A DNA stretch of 64,000 nt from Halorubrum rutilum (GTDB lineage: Archaea; Halobacteriota; Halobacteria; Halobacteriales; Haloferacaceae), in assembly GCF_024494565.1 (NCBI RefSeq), contig NZ_JANHDN010000004.1, positions 310,001-374,000 on the forward strand, given 5' to 3'. Made by a program: the position numbers and the translations under genes. Under the pieces are notes generated by a model. It searched no databases and was not told where the DNA came from. It saw only the letters and a list, made by a program, of their open reading frames with translations. Positions 16,822 through 29,168 of this stretch are shown here, one piece after another (position 1 is the first letter of the stretch; the number at the start of each line of letters is the position of its first letter).

Positions 16822-18516
16822 CTACTCAAGCTCGACCGCTTCGAGGTACGGGCCGCCGATCGCGGCGACCGTGTAGCCGCTCACGCGGTTGGAGACGCCG
16901 CGGACCTCGTCGGCGTAGTCGATGAACACCCACGGCGCCTCGTCGTGGGCGATCTGAGCGGCCTCGCGGTACAGCTCGGCCCGGTCCTCCTGGCTCGTGG
17001 TGCGCTGGGCCTCCTCGACGACGGTCATGTACTCGCTGTTGGCCCACGCGGCGTTGTTCGATGTGTTGAACCCCTCGGTGTCCCAGGAGACCCAGTCCTG
17101 GCCCTCCGGCACGTCGGTCTGCGGGTGGAGCAGGACGTAACAGAAGTTGTCCGGGTCGGCGTTGTCGGTGTACCAGCCGGCGAGCGTCGCGTCGTGGTTC
17201 CCCTGGCTGGTGTACGTGAGGTAGTCGGAGAACTGCCGGTCGTCGATCGACACCTCGATGCCGACCTCGGAGAGGTTCGACCGGATCGTCTCGGCGGTCG
17301 GCAGCGGGGCCGGGTTGTACCCGCGGGGGTTCTGGAACGTGGTCAGCGAGAACGAGAACCCGTCGCCGTAGCCGGCCTCGTCGAGCAGGCTCTGCGCCTG
17401 TTCGGGGTCGTACTCGTAGGGGCTGATGTCGTCGTTGTGGCCGAACAGCGCGGGCGGGATCGGCTGGTCGGCCTGCGTGGCGATCCCCGAGTAGATGTTC
17501 TCGACGATCGCCTGCGTGTCGATGGCGTAGCTGATCGCGCGGCGGACCCGGCGGTCGCGGAACGCCTCGACGCGCGAGAGGTTGAACGCCATGTAGCCGA
17601 TGTTGATCCCCGTCGCCGTCCGGTTCTCGGCGGTGTCCGACCCCTCGATGATCTGCATGCTGTCGGGGTCGAGCCCGTCGATGATGTCGAGCTCCTCCTC
17701 GACGAGGGCCTGGGCGCGCGTGGAGTTCTGCCCGCGGGTGAGGAACAGCACCTCGTCGACGTTCGGGCTCTCGCCCCAGTAGTCGTCGAAGGCGGTGAGC
17801 CGGATGCGGTTGTTGGCGTCGTCGAGGGTCTCCAGCTGGAACGGCCCGGTGCCGACCATCTCCTCGCCGAGGTTCGTGTCGCCCTCGATCGCGTCCTGGG
17901 AGATGACGACGGCCGCGAACATCGCGAGGTTGCGGAGGAACGGCGCGTACGTCTGGGTCAGCGTGATCGAGAGCTCGTAGTCGCCCGGCGCCTCGACGGT
18001 GTCGATCCAGTTGCCGAGCGTGAACGGCCCGTAGACGGAGGCGTCCTCGAAGTGGTACTCGTAGTCGTCGTCGACGAACCGCCGGTAGGTGGCGATGAAG
18101 TCGTCGGCGGTGAACTCCGACCCGTCGTGGAAGCTCACGCCCTCTCGGAGCGTGAGCGTCACCGAGTCGCCGTCGAGCGACCAGTCGGTGGCGAGCGACT
18201 CCGTGAGCGACGCCTCGCCCGGCTGGAAGGCGATCAGCCCCTCGTACGCCTGGTTGGTGACCTTCGCGACCTCGCCGCTGGTCGTGTTCTGCGGGTCGAG
18301 GGTGCTGGAGTGGGCGCCGCGGCCGTAGCGGAGGGAGGTCGTGCCGTCTCCACCGTCGCCGCCGTCGTCGCCATCGCCGCCGTCACCGCCGTCGCCGCCG
18401 TCGCCGCCGTTGCCGCTGCAGCCGGCGAGGGAGGCGACGGAGGCCGTCGCGACCGTCGCGCCGCCGGCTCGTTGCAGGAATCCGCGTCGTGACGTTTCTG
18501 TCGTATCGGGGGACAT
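16822..18516 (-). CDS. oligopeptide-type ABC substrate-binding lipoprotein
   Basis: 564 residues, SBP_bac_5 family. The N-terminus has a twin-arginine motif (SRRGFLQRAG) and lipobox with C33 (LAGC), followed by a Gly/Asp-rich linker of about 20 residues. It is therefore exported folded by Tat and lipid-anchored. The core includes LTLREGVSFHDGSEFTADDF, the typical family signature, and RRAISYAIDTQAIVE. It delivers ligand to the permease pair encoded immediately downstream; the ATPase gene is upstream in the same direction. Confidence 0.9.
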   Translation of the reverse strand: MSPDTTETSRRGFLQRAGGATVATASVASLAGCSGNGGDGGDGGDGGDGDDGGDGGDGTTSLRYGRGAHSSTLDPQNTTSGEVAKVTNQAYEGLIAFQPGEASLTESLATDWSLDGDSVTLTLREGVSFHDGSEFTADDFIATYRRFVDDDYEYHFEDASVYGPFTLGNWIDTVEAPGDYELSITLTQTYAPFLRNLAMFAAVVISQDAIEGDTNLGEEMVGTGPFQLETLDDANNRIRLTAFDDYWGESPNVDEVLFLTRGQNSTRAQALVEEELDIIDGLDPDSMQIIEGSDTAENRTATGINIGYMAFNLSRVEAFRDRRVRRAISYAIDTQAIVENIYSGIATQADQPIPPALFGHNDDISPYEYDPEQAQSLLDEAGYGDGFSFSLTTFQNPRGYNPAPLPTAETIRSNLSEVGIEVSIDDRQFSDYLTYTSQGNHDATLAGWYTDNADPDNFCYVLLHPQTDVPEGQDWVSWDTEGFNTSNNAAWANSEYMTVVEEAQRTTSQEDRAELYREAAQIAHDEAPWVFIDYADEVRGVSNRVSGYTVAAIGGPYLEAVELE

Positions 18517-18612
18517 ACATCGGCGCTAAACTGGGGGGACGGATAATTCTAATGGTCCGACAGGACGGAACCGCGGGACAAACGCCGCTTGAGTGGTCGA
18601 CTGTTTACTTCG

Positions 18613-21345
<2,733 letters not shown>

Positions 21346-21396
21346 TACCGGCGGTAGCGCGCCTCACGGAAAAATATCTTTGGAGACGGTCGCCGG

Positions 21397-22851
21397 TCAC
21401 CCCTGAGACGGGACGGCCGGGTCGCTCGTCGCCGGAGTCGACGGATCGGTCTCGAAGTCGACCCGCGTCCCGCCGGTCGCGCTCTCGCCGATCGAGACCG
21501 CCCAGCCGTGGGCGTCCGCGATCCGCTTGACGATGGTCAGCCCGAACCCGGTCCCGTCGGCGGCGGTGGTAAATCCGGGCTCGAAGAGGGTCTCGCACTC
21601 CGTCGCGTCGATTCCCGGTCCGTCGTCGGCGACGTAGAACCCGTCTTCGGACCGGCCGACGCGCACCGTCACGGGGGACGCGCAGTGGTCGTCGACGTTT
21701 CGGAGGAGGTTCTCGAAGAGGCGTCGGAGGCGGGATCGATCGGCGTCGATCCGGAGGTCGCCGTCCGGCAGCTCCAGCGCGTCCCGCGGGGTCCCGAAGG
21801 GCTCCCACGCCTCGGCGGCGATCACACCGACGTCGACGGGCTCGGTCTCCGACGCCGTCCGGCCCTCCCTCGCGAGCGTGAGCAGCTCGTCGATCATCCG
21901 CTCCATCCGCTCGTGCTCCCGGTCGAGGGTGTCGAGGTGCGCGTCGTCGCCCGTCGTGCGGGCCATCTCGGCCGCCGTTCGGGCGTTCTGCAGCGGGGTC
22001 CGGAGGTCGTGCGAGACGATCGAGGTGAACTCGTCGAGCCGCTCGTTCTGCCGGATGAGCTCCTCGCGCCGCCGCTGTTCGCGGGTCGCGTCCCTGAGGA
22101 TCCCCACGGAGCCGCGGAACGCCTCGTCGAACGGGAGCGCCGCCATGTGGTCGTAACACGGCACCGTGTCGCCGTCCTTCGTCCGGATGTCCACGCGGAA
22201 CTGCTGGGTCTCCGGCCCCTCGCTCGAAACGATCGACGCGAGCATGTCGTTGGCCCGCCGGACCCCCTCGTCGGTCTTGATCTTGCCCGGCGGGCTCCCG
22301 ATGACCTCGTCGCGGTCGTACCCGACCAGGTCGAGGAACGCCTCGTTGACGTACTCGAACTCGGCGTCCGCGTTGACCACGTAGATCGGGTAGTCGAGCG
22401 CGCGGAGCACCGTCGAGTAGCGCTCCGACTCGATCTTGGCGCGGTACTCGTGCGCGGCGTGTTTGACCCGGTTCGCGAGGCGGCGGTGCTGGTCCGGTCC
22501 CCCCTTCTGGAGGTACCCGGTCACCCCGGCGTTGATGGCCTGTGCGGCGATCTCCTCGCTCCCCTTCCCCGTGTAGAGGACGAAGGGGAGGTCGGGGAAC
22601 CGCTCGCGGACGTCGGCGAGCAGTTCGAGCCCGTCCGTGCCGGGCATGTCGTAATCGCTCACGACGCAGTGGAACGACCCGGCGTCGAGCTTCGGAAGCA
22701 CCGCCTCCGGGTCGGTCACGGTCGTGACGTCGACGGCCGCCAGTTCGTTCGTCAGGAACGATTCCGTCAGGTCGAGGAACGCCGAATCGTCGTCGACGTG
22801 TAAGAGTTCGATCGGCGCAGCCGTGGCTTCCTCGGGGTCGTCGACCGACAT
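21397..22851 (-). CDS. hybrid response regulator-PAS-histidine kinase
   Basis: 484 residues. Receiver domain at about 14-130 with phosphoacceptor D66 (VVSDYDMPG) and K116 region. PAS domain about 145-255 (YPIYVVNADAEFEYVNEAFL). HisKA with H281 in SIVSHDLRTPLQNA. HATPase with N-box ENLLRN, G1 DDGPGI and G2 GTGFGLTIVKR. There is no TM segment, so it is a cytosolic sensor that both receives and sends phosphate. Start at ATG 22851; GTATAGAAC lies about 25 bp upstream. No partner regulator is adjacent, and the signal is unknown. Confidence 0.88.
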   Translation of the reverse strand: MSVDDPEEATAAPIELLHVDDDSAFLDLTESFLTNELAAVDVTTVTDPEAVLPKLDAGSFHCVVSDYDMPGTDGLELLADVRERFPDLPFVLYTGKGSEEIAAQAINAGVTGYLQKGGPDQHRRLANRVKHAAHEYRAKIESERYSTVLRALDYPIYVVNADAEFEYVNEAFLDLVGYDRDEVIGSPPGKIKTDEGVRRANDMLASIVSSEGPETQQFRVDIRTKDGDTVPCYDHMAALPFDEAFRGSVGILRDATREQRRREELIRQNERLDEFTSIVSHDLRTPLQNARTAAEMARTTGDDAHLDTLDREHERMERMIDELLTLAREGRTASETEPVDVGVIAAEAWEPFGTPRDALELPDGDLRIDADRSRLRRLFENLLRNVDDHCASPVTVRVGRSEDGFYVADDGPGIDATECETLFEPGFTTAADGTGFGLTIVKRIADAHGWAVSIGESATGGTRVDFETDPSTPATSDPAVPSQG

Positions 22852-23013
22852 CGTAACTACGCGTGTTAGTGGTTCTATACGGAAAAATACCCGGTCGAGG
22901 GTCACGGTTCGTGTGCGCTCACGTGCGGACGGTTTCGGGGGGCGTTTCAGATCTCATATGGGAGATTCCGCCGAGGCGTCGGCGAGCGCGTTCCCCGCCA
23001 ACGACCGCCTCCG

Positions 23014-24519
23014 CTACTCGACGAACCGGTCCGGCGGCCGTCGGTGGTCGGTCGCCCGCTCGAAGGCGTACGCGAGCTCGAACAGCCGGCGCTCGTCGAA
23101 CGCGCGACCGAGCAGCTCGACGCCGACCGGCAGCCCCGCCGGGGTGAACCCGGCCGGGACGACGATCGCGGGGAGCCCCGTGTGCGCGGCGAGCTCGCAG
23201 TTCATCTCCTCGAAGGGCTGGTTGTCGGGGATCTCGACCGGCGGCACCCGCGACGGGGGGTAGAGGACCGCGTCGAGGTCGTCGGCCGCCATCCGGGCGA
23301 GCACGGCGTCCCGGATCGCCTCGCGGCGGCGGAGGCTCCGCAGGTAGCCGGTGTTCTCGTCGAGCGCGTCGACGTCGGTGTCGAGGATCGCCGCGTCCTC
23401 GAACCTGGCCTGGACCGACGGGTGAAGCTCACCGGTCGCGACGACGTCGGCCAGCGAGTCGTGCGGGGCCGCGTCGCCCAGCTCGGCGAGGTACGCGTCG
23501 AAGTCGCGAGCGAACTCGTATTCGAGCACCCGAGCGCTTTCGAGCCGGGTCCGATCGACGACGTCGACGGGGTCGACGATCGTCGCGCCCGCCGCCTCCA
23601 GCTCGCCGATCGCGTCCTCGACGACCGCCGTCACGCGCTCGGCGGCGCGCGCCGGCGCGCTCTCGTCGTTTCGGAGGCCGAAGAACTCCCGCGCGACGCC
23701 GATCCGCGCCCCAGTGAGCGCGTCGGGGTCGAGCCCCGCGGCGTACCCCTCGTCCGGGATCCGACCGACGCCGCGGGCCGTGACGGGGTCGGCCGGGTCG
23801 TAGCCGGCCATCGCTTCGAGCGTCCGCGCCGCGTCCTCGACCGTCCGGGCGATCGGGCCGGCCGTGTCCTGGGTGTCGCTCAGGGGGACGATGCCCGTCC
23901 GGCTGACGAGCCCCGTCGTGGGCCGAACCCCGACGGCGTCGTTGAACGCGGGCGGCGACCGCACCGACGAGCAGGTGTCGGTCCCGGTCCCGACGACGGC
24001 GAAGCTCGCCGCGACGGCGGCCGCGGTCCCGCCGCTCGACCCGGACGGGCGCCGGTCGAGGGCGTACGCGTTCCGCGTCGCCCCGCCGAGGGAGCTGACC
24101 GTGTCGACCCCGAAGGAGAGCTCCTGCAGGTTGGCCTTGGCGAGGACGACGGCGCCGGCCTCGCGGAGCCGCCTGACGACGGACGCGTCCCGGGGCGGCC
24201 GCGACTCGGCGAGGGCGGTCGAGCCGGCGGTCGTCGGCATGTCGCGCGTGTCCTGGTTGTCCTTGAGCACGACCGGGATCCCGTGGAGGGGACCGACAAA
24301 CCCGTCGCGGTCGAACGCGGCGTCGAGTTCGCGTGCGCGGTCCCGCGCGTCCCGGTTCACCGCGAGGATCGCGTTCAGCTCGTCGTCGTGCTCGTCGATC
24401 CGCGCGAGGTGCGCGTCGGCGACCGCCTCGGCGGTCGTCTCGCCGGTCTCGTACGCGTCGCGGATCTCCGAAACGGTCGCTTCGACCGGGTCGAAGGGGC
24501 GGGCGTTCGGCGGGCTCAT
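23014..24519 (-). CDS. amidase-signature hydrolase
   Basis: About 501 residues with the amidase signature: catalytic Lys in PVVLKDNQDTRDMPTTAGS (about 80-98), GSSGGTAAAVAASFAVVGTG (about 160-180), and the distal serine region TDTCSSVRSPPAFN. Cleaves a C-N amide bond; the substrate is not predictable. It lacks the linkage to gatB expected for glutamyl-tRNA amidotransferase, and the TDTCSSVR segment departs from the common TDTGGSIR. The ATG at 24519 fits the family start (DPVEATVSEIRDAYETGETTAEAV); a Met six residues earlier is also possible. Confidence 0.82.
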   Translation of the reverse strand: MSPPNARPFDPVEATVSEIRDAYETGETTAEAVADAHLARIDEHDDELNAILAVNRDARDRARELDAAFDRDGFVGPLHGIPVVLKDNQDTRDMPTTAGSTALAESRPPRDASVVRRLREAGAVVLAKANLQELSFGVDTVSSLGGATRNAYALDRRPSGSSGGTAAAVAASFAVVGTGTDTCSSVRSPPAFNDAVGVRPTTGLVSRTGIVPLSDTQDTAGPIARTVEDAARTLEAMAGYDPADPVTARGVGRIPDEGYAAGLDPDALTGARIGVAREFFGLRNDESAPARAAERVTAVVEDAIGELEAAGATIVDPVDVVDRTRLESARVLEYEFARDFDAYLAELGDAAPHDSLADVVATGELHPSVQARFEDAAILDTDVDALDENTGYLRSLRRREAIRDAVLARMAADDLDAVLYPPSRVPPVEIPDNQPFEEMNCELAAHTGLPAIVVPAGFTPAGLPVGVELLGRAFDERRLFELAYAFERATDHRRPPDRFVE

Positions 24520-24663
24520 GCGAACGTCTGCGAACAATTCGCACGAGGGTACTCAATCTGTCGCTCGGGCGTCCGCGTGTTCGGCGCGGCGGGGACGCCG
24601 ACGTGCGGACGGGAGCCGCTCCCCAGTGGAAACATTCAACCGACTACCGGCGCGTCTCCAGGT

Positions 24664-25149
24664 ATGGGCGAACCAGCAGGCGGCGACGCACCCGCGAACG
24701 CACAGGTCGGAGACGGGTGGACCGCGGTCATCGAGGACATGGAGGCGACCGCGGCGGAGTACCGGGAGCGCGGGTGGACGACGCTCGAACTGCACCCCGG
24801 CGACTCGGTCCTCGTCGACTCGGACCGCCGGACCGGCCTCGACGTCGTCCTCCCCGGCCCGGAGTTCGAGGACCTCGAATCGCTCGTCGGCGACCGGGAG
24901 TTCCGAGACGTCGAGGTGTTCCGGGCGGAGGGCGACGGGCTGGTCTACCTGCTCGTCGTCGAGATCGCCCCCGAGAGCGAGACGGCCGCGTTCGTCCCCG
25001 CGTACTACGATCCGAGCCGGGCGGCGGAGACGATCGAATCGATCAGGGACGCGGGGGTCGTGCGGCTCTTCTGTCGCCGACTGAACGACGACACCGTTCG
25101 GTTCGTCCACGACGACCCGACGCCGTTCCTCCCGGCACCCGTCGAGTGA
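24664..25149 (+). CDS. conserved haloarchaeal protein, function unknown
   Basis: 161-residue acidic soluble protein starting at ATG 24664. Predicted mixed alpha/beta: WTAVIEDMEATAAEYRERGW, then strands (TLELHPGDSVLVD, VYLLVVEIA) and a C-terminal VVRLFCRRLNDDTVRFVHDDP. I know no function. It is divergent from the amidase gene, with about 145 bp between them, and convergent with the lyase gene. Confidence 0.7.
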   Translation: MGEPAGGDAPANAQVGDGWTAVIEDMEATAAEYRERGWTTLELHPGDSVLVDSDRRTGLDVVLPGPEFEDLESLVGDREFRDVEVFRAEGDGLVYLLVVEIAPESETAAFVPAYYDPSRAAETIESIRDAGVVRLFCRRLNDDTVRFVHDDPTPFLPAPVE

Positions 25150-25241
25150 CCGCGGTCCGGTGAGCGCGGAGGAGACGGGAAATCGCGTTTCGGGACCGAT
25201 AGAAGCAATAAAAAGAGATCGCTCGGCGTCGGACGTGACCG

Positions 25242-26153
25242 TTAGAGGATGCCGGCGGCCTCGGCGGTCTCGACGATGTCCTGGGCCATCTTGTTGGTCG
25301 CCTCGTCGACCATCTGCCCGTCGACGCTCACGGCGCCTTTGCCCTCCTCCATCGCCTCGGCGTAGGCGTCGACGATGCGCTTGGCGCGCTCGGCGGTCTC
25401 CGGGTCCGGCGCGAACACTTCGTTGCCGATCTCGATCTGCGACGGGTGGATCGCCCACTTGCCGTCGCAGCCGATCATGTTGGCGCGCTCGGCCGAGTCG
25501 CGGAAGCCGTCGGGGTCTTCGATGTCGGCGTACGGGCCGTCGAGGCACGGCAGCCCGGCCGACTTCGCGGCGGAGTTACACTCGGAGAGGGCGTGGTGCC
25601 AGTAGTGGCCCGGATACTCCGGGAACTGGCCGATGTCGAGTCCGGGCGTCCCCATCGCCGCGGAGTAGTCGCCGGGGCCGAAGATGATGGAGGAGAGCCG
25701 GTCGGAGGCGTGCGCGATGTCGTGGACGTTGTGGATCCCCTCGCCGTCCTCGATCTGGGGTTCGAGGCCGATGCCGCCGACCTCCAGGTCGTTGTTCTCC
25801 TCGACCTGCGCGAGGAGGTTCTCGACGGTGTGGACGTCGCTGGCGGACTTGACCTTCGGGACGATGATGTCGTCGATGAACTCGCCCGCCTCGCCGACGA
25901 CCGTGATCAGGTCGTCGTACCACCACTTGGTGTCGATCCCGTTCATCCGGAAGCTGAGGACTTTGTCGCTCCAGTCCTCCTCGCGGGCGGCCTCGATAAG
26001 CGGCTCGCGCGCGTCCGGCTTGGCGTTCGGCGCCACGGAGTCCTCCAGGTCGAGGAACACCTCGTCGGCGTCGCTGTCGGCCGCCGAGTGCATCATTTTC
26101 TCGTCGCTCGCGGGCGTTGCAAGCTGCGTCCGGCGAAGAGTGACGTCCGTCAT
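25242..26153 (-). CDS. CitE-type (methyl)malyl-CoA lyase
   Basis: 303 residues, HpcH/HpaI aldolase/CitE family. The TIM-barrel motifs include EVFLDLEDSVAPNAKPDAR (about 31-49, Mg and CoA site), SFRMNGIDTKW, IIVPKVKSA, GLEPQIEDGEGI (metal-binding Glu/Asp) and IHPSQIEI. These enzymes cleave malyl-CoA or beta-methylmalyl-CoA to glyoxylate and an acyl-CoA; in haloarchaea relatives act in the methylaspartate cycle. No other genes of that cycle are in the window. The substrate assignment is by analogy only. Confidence 0.82.
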   Translation of the reverse strand: MTDVTLRRTQLATPASDEKMMHSAADSDADEVFLDLEDSVAPNAKPDAREPLIEAAREEDWSDKVLSFRMNGIDTKWWYDDLITVVGEAGEFIDDIIVPKVKSASDVHTVENLLAQVEENNDLEVGGIGLEPQIEDGEGIHNVHDIAHASDRLSSIIFGPGDYSAAMGTPGLDIGQFPEYPGHYWHHALSECNSAAKSAGLPCLDGPYADIEDPDGFRDSAERANMIGCDGKWAIHPSQIEIGNEVFAPDPETAERAKRIVDAYAEAMEEGKGAVSVDGQMVDEATNKMAQDIVETAEAAGIL

Positions 26154-26383
26154 ATAGCGGCTCTACCACGCTCGGCCACGGAAATAAAGCTACCTCACGC
26201 GGGGGTATTTTCTCTGAGTCGGAAGCGAGTGAATATCGGCGCGACGCGGTTCCCCGGCGGCGGGTCCGCCGACCTCGACGCGGGCGGAGCACCGGCGGCG
26301 CGGTCGCTGGCGGCGCGATTGCTGGCGGGGGCGGCGACCGCGAAAAATCGTCGGGGTTCGGGGCGGAGTCGCCTCCGGCCGCG

Positions 26384-26551
26384 TCAGTCGTCGGCCGGGG
26401 CGCGCGGCTCGGCCGGCGGTTCCGCGTCGTCGGCCGAATCGTCGACGGCCTCGACGTCGGGGGTCTCGTCGAGCCGTTCGTCCGCCTCCTCGGACCGGTG
26501 ACGCTCTCGGATCTCCTCGATCGAGCGCGCCTCGATGTGATGATGGCACAT
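26384..26551 (-). CDS. small acidic protein with N-terminal MCHHH
   Basis: 55 residues beginning MCHHHIEARSIEEIRERHR, then a strongly acidic tail. The Cys-His-His-His cluster could bind a metal, but this is speculative. Haloarchaea have several unstudied small proteins starting with MCHH. I chose ATG 26551 over the in-frame ATG 36 bp upstream because GCTTATGAG lies about 30 bp before it, the spacing of a leaderless promoter. Confidence 0.55.
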   Translation of the reverse strand: MCHHHIEARSIEEIRERHRSEEADERLDETPDVEAVDDSADDAEPPAEPRAPADD

Positions 26552-26627
26552 GACAACTGTTCGCAAGGCTCGGTCGCTCATAAGCATTGTGCCGAGAGCA
26601 GCGTCTAAAGCGGCCGAGACCGCAGTG

Positions 26628-27668
26628 CTACGGTTTTACCAGCACCTTGATCGCCTCGCGCTCGTCCATCATCCGGTACCCCTCGGCGACCCCGTCGAGC
26701 CCGACCGTCTCGGTGAAGACCGGCGCGGGGTCGAGCGTCCCCTGCAGCACGTCGGCCATCAGCTCCTCGGCGTACGCGCGGACGGGGGCGACGCCCCCGG
26801 CGAGCGTGACGTTGTCGCCGAACAGGCCGAAGGCGTCGAGGCCCTCCTCCTCGACGCCGTACGGCACCCCGATGTAGCCGATCCGACCGCCGGGGCGGAC
26901 GGCGTCGATCGCGGTGTTCATCGCGCTCGCGGCGCCGACGCACTCCATCACGCGGTTCGGCCCGCCGTAGGTCAGCTCCCGAATCCGCTCGACCGCGGCC
27001 TCCCCGCGCTCGGAGACGGTCTCGGTGGCGCCGAACTCCTCGGCGAGTTCGAGCCTGTCCTCGTGGTGGCCCACCGCGATAATTCGCTCGGCGCCGAGCC
27101 GGCGCGCGGCGAGGACGCCGCAGAGCCCGACCGCGCCGTCGCCGACGACGGCCACCGTCGAGCCCGCCTCGACGCCCGCGCTGACGGCCGCGTGGTGGCC
27201 GGTCCCCAGCACGTCGGTCAGGGGTAAAAGCGAGCGGAGCGTCTCCTCGTCGTCGGCGTGGCGGTCGGGGACGCGCACGAGCGTCCCGTCCGCGTGGGTC
27301 GACCGGACGTACTCGCCCTGGCCGCCGCCGTTGTCGCCGCCCCACGAGTCGCCGTTCGCGCAGGAGGTGTGGAGCCCCTTCCGGCAGAACTCGCACTCGC
27401 CGCAGGAGATGGCGAACGGCGCGAGCACGCGGTCGCCGGGGGCGACCGAGGTCACGTCGTCGCCGACCGCCTCGACGATCCCCATCGGCTCGTGGCCGAC
27501 CGGGGACCCCTCGTCGCGATCGCTGTCGCCGCGGTAGAACCAGAGGTCCGAGCCGCAGATCGCGGTGTGAGTCACCCGGACGATCGCGTCGGTCGGGGCC
27601 TCGATCTCGGGGCGGGGTCGCTCTTCGACGTCGATCTCGCCGGGACCGTTGAAGACGGCTGCGCGCAT
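26628..27668 (-). CDS. zinc-dependent alcohol dehydrogenase (MDR family)
   Basis: 346 residues. Catalytic zinc ligands in CGSDLW and GHEPMG, and the structural zinc four-Cys loop CGECEFCRKGLHTSC (about 88-102). Rossmann motif VAVVGDGAVGLCGV (about 165-178). The family oxidises alcohols or polyols with NAD(P). Start at ATG 27668, where MRAAVFNGPGEIDVEE gives the usual N-terminus. A second member of the family is encoded just upstream on the same strand. Confidence 0.85.
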   Translation of the reverse strand: MRAAVFNGPGEIDVEERPRPEIEAPTDAIVRVTHTAICGSDLWFYRGDSDRDEGSPVGHEPMGIVEAVGDDVTSVAPGDRVLAPFAISCGECEFCRKGLHTSCANGDSWGGDNGGGQGEYVRSTHADGTLVRVPDRHADDEETLRSLLPLTDVLGTGHHAAVSAGVEAGSTVAVVGDGAVGLCGVLAARRLGAERIIAVGHHEDRLELAEEFGATETVSERGEAAVERIRELTYGGPNRVMECVGAASAMNTAIDAVRPGGRIGYIGVPYGVEEEGLDAFGLFGDNVTLAGGVAPVRAYAEELMADVLQGTLDPAPVFTETVGLDGVAEGYRMMDEREAIKVLVKP

Positions 27669-27771
27669 GCGGTCCGTTTCCGGCGGGCGAGACAAAAGTG
27701 AGAGGGTGACGGAACCCGGTCGGGGCGGAAATCGGACGATCGATCGGCCGACGGTCGGGCCGGTTCGGGTC

Positions 27772-27859
27772 GGTGGTCGAGTCGGTGCGGTCCAGTGGTC
27801 GAGTCGGTGCGGGCCGGTAGCCGGACCGGTGCGGTCCGGTGGTCGAGTCGATGCGGACC
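27772..27859. repeat. four 22-bp tandem repeats
   Basis: Four contiguous units, 22 bp each, with consensus GGTGGTCGAGTCGGTGCGGNCC; the third unit is the most diverged (GGTAGCCGGACCGGTGCGGTCC). They lie between the two alcohol dehydrogenase genes, ending 7 bp before the stop of the upstream one. No unit-to-unit spacers, so not a CRISPR array. Confidence 0.7.
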
Positions 27860-27866
27860 GCGCCGC

Positions 27867-28883
27867 CTACGGCTCCAGGACGACGCGGAACCGCGCCTCG
27901 TTGTCGGCCATGCGGTCGTACGCGGCGGCGACGTCGTCGAGCGCGTACGTCTCGACCTCGGGGGTGATGTCGCGCAGGGCACTGAACTCAAGGGTGTCCT
28001 GCGAGTCGCGGGCGTGGCCCGACCCCCAGCCCTCGACCGCGCCGCGCGTCCCGACGAGCTGCTGGGCGTCGACCGCCACCGGCTCGCCGGGGATCCCGGC
28101 GACGATCACGGAACCGTCGATCCCGAGCCCGCCCACGACCGACTCGATGGCGTCGCTCGCGGGCGCGGTCGTGAGGACGGCGCTCGCGCCGCCCAGCTCC
28201 GAGAGCCGTTCGGCCGGGTCCTCCTCGGCGGCGTTCACGAAGTGGTCGGCGCCGAGCTCCCTCGCGAGCGACTCCTTGTCGGGGCTGCGCGAGACCGCGA
28301 CCGTCTCGTAGCCGGCCGCGTGGGCGTACTGGACCCCGAGGTGGCCGAGGCCGCCGACGCCGACGACCGCGACGAGGTCGCCGGCCCGGGCGTCCGAGTT
28401 GCGCAGGGCGTTGTAGGTCGTGATCCCGGCGCAGAGCAGCGGCGCGGCGTCGACCGCGTCGAGGGCGTCGGGGATCGCAGCCAGCGCCTCGGCGGGGACC
28501 GTCGCGTACTCGGCGTAGCCGCCGTCGAAGCTCAGGCCGGTGATCTCGGCGTTCTCGCACTGGAGGAACTGCCCGCGGCGACACGGCTCGCAGGTGAAGC
28601 AGTGCCCGCCGTGCCAGCCCGCGCCGACGCGCTCGCCCGGCTCCCACGCCTCGACCGCGTCGCCGACCGCGTCGACCGTCCCGGCGATCTCGTGGCCGGG
28701 GACGCGCGGGTAGCTCACGCCGGGGTACGCCCCCTCCACGACGAACTCGTCGCTGCGGCAGATCCCGCACGCCTCGACGGCGACCCGGACCTCGCCGGGA
28801 CCGGGCTCGGGGACCGCTCGCTCTTCGAGTTCGAACTCGGCGCCGGGTTCCGGGACGACCGCGGCTCGCATGGTGTCCGTCAT
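27867..28883 (-). CDS. zinc-dependent alcohol dehydrogenase (MDR family)
   Basis: 338 residues. Catalytic zinc motif ACGICRSDEFV and GHEIAGTVDAVG; structural zinc loop GGHCFTCEPCRRGQFLQC; cofactor motif VAVVGVGGLGHLGVQYA. The GHLGVQ form resembles the AdhP/cinnamyl alcohol dehydrogenase group. An ATG at 28871 (MRAAVVPEPG) is an alternative start to the one given. It precedes the other dehydrogenase in the same direction but with 200 bp and a tandem repeat between them, so they may be separately transcribed. Confidence 0.85.
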   Translation of the reverse strand: MTDTMRAAVVPEPGAEFELEERAVPEPGPGEVRVAVEACGICRSDEFVVEGAYPGVSYPRVPGHEIAGTVDAVGDAVEAWEPGERVGAGWHGGHCFTCEPCRRGQFLQCENAEITGLSFDGGYAEYATVPAEALAAIPDALDAVDAAPLLCAGITTYNALRNSDARAGDLVAVVGVGGLGHLGVQYAHAAGYETVAVSRSPDKESLARELGADHFVNAAEEDPAERLSELGGASAVLTTAPASDAIESVVGGLGIDGSVIVAGIPGEPVAVDAQQLVGTRGAVEGWGSGHARDSQDTLEFSALRDITPEVETYALDDVAAAYDRMADNEARFRVVLEP

Positions 28884-28920
28884 CGGTGCCCCGTCCGTCC
28901 GAGACGGGCAAGAAGTTGGC

Positions 28921-29010
28921 GACGGCGGCGAGGCGGTCGGTCGGTGACGGCAGCGAAGCGGTCGGTCGGCGGCGGCGGTGCGGTCGGTGGTGATGGTGGT
29001 GAGGCGGCCG
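28921..29010. repeat. short GC-rich 25-bp direct repeats
   Basis: Two adjacent 25-bp units (28921-28945 and 28946-28970) sharing GACGGC(G/A)GCGA(G/A)GCGGTCGGTCGG, followed by decayed units GCGGTCGGTGGT. They lie in the divergent gap between the dehydrogenase and pilus ATPase genes. Probably simple-sequence slippage. Confidence 0.5.
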
Positions 29011-29168
29011 GCGACGGCGGCGGCCCCGCGTTCGTTTCTCCGCGATTAAACATCGAGGTAGTGACAGAAAAGAACCCTTAACCGGGTCAGGCGGTCACCC
29101 GCCGATCGAACGATGACGCGGTCCAGCGACCCGCCGACACGCCGGCGGCGCGGGCGGGAGGTCCGCCC

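Noticed and set aside
27772..27859. Tandem repeats considered as CRISPR
   Set aside because: Units are contiguous without unique spacers, and no cas genes lie nearby.
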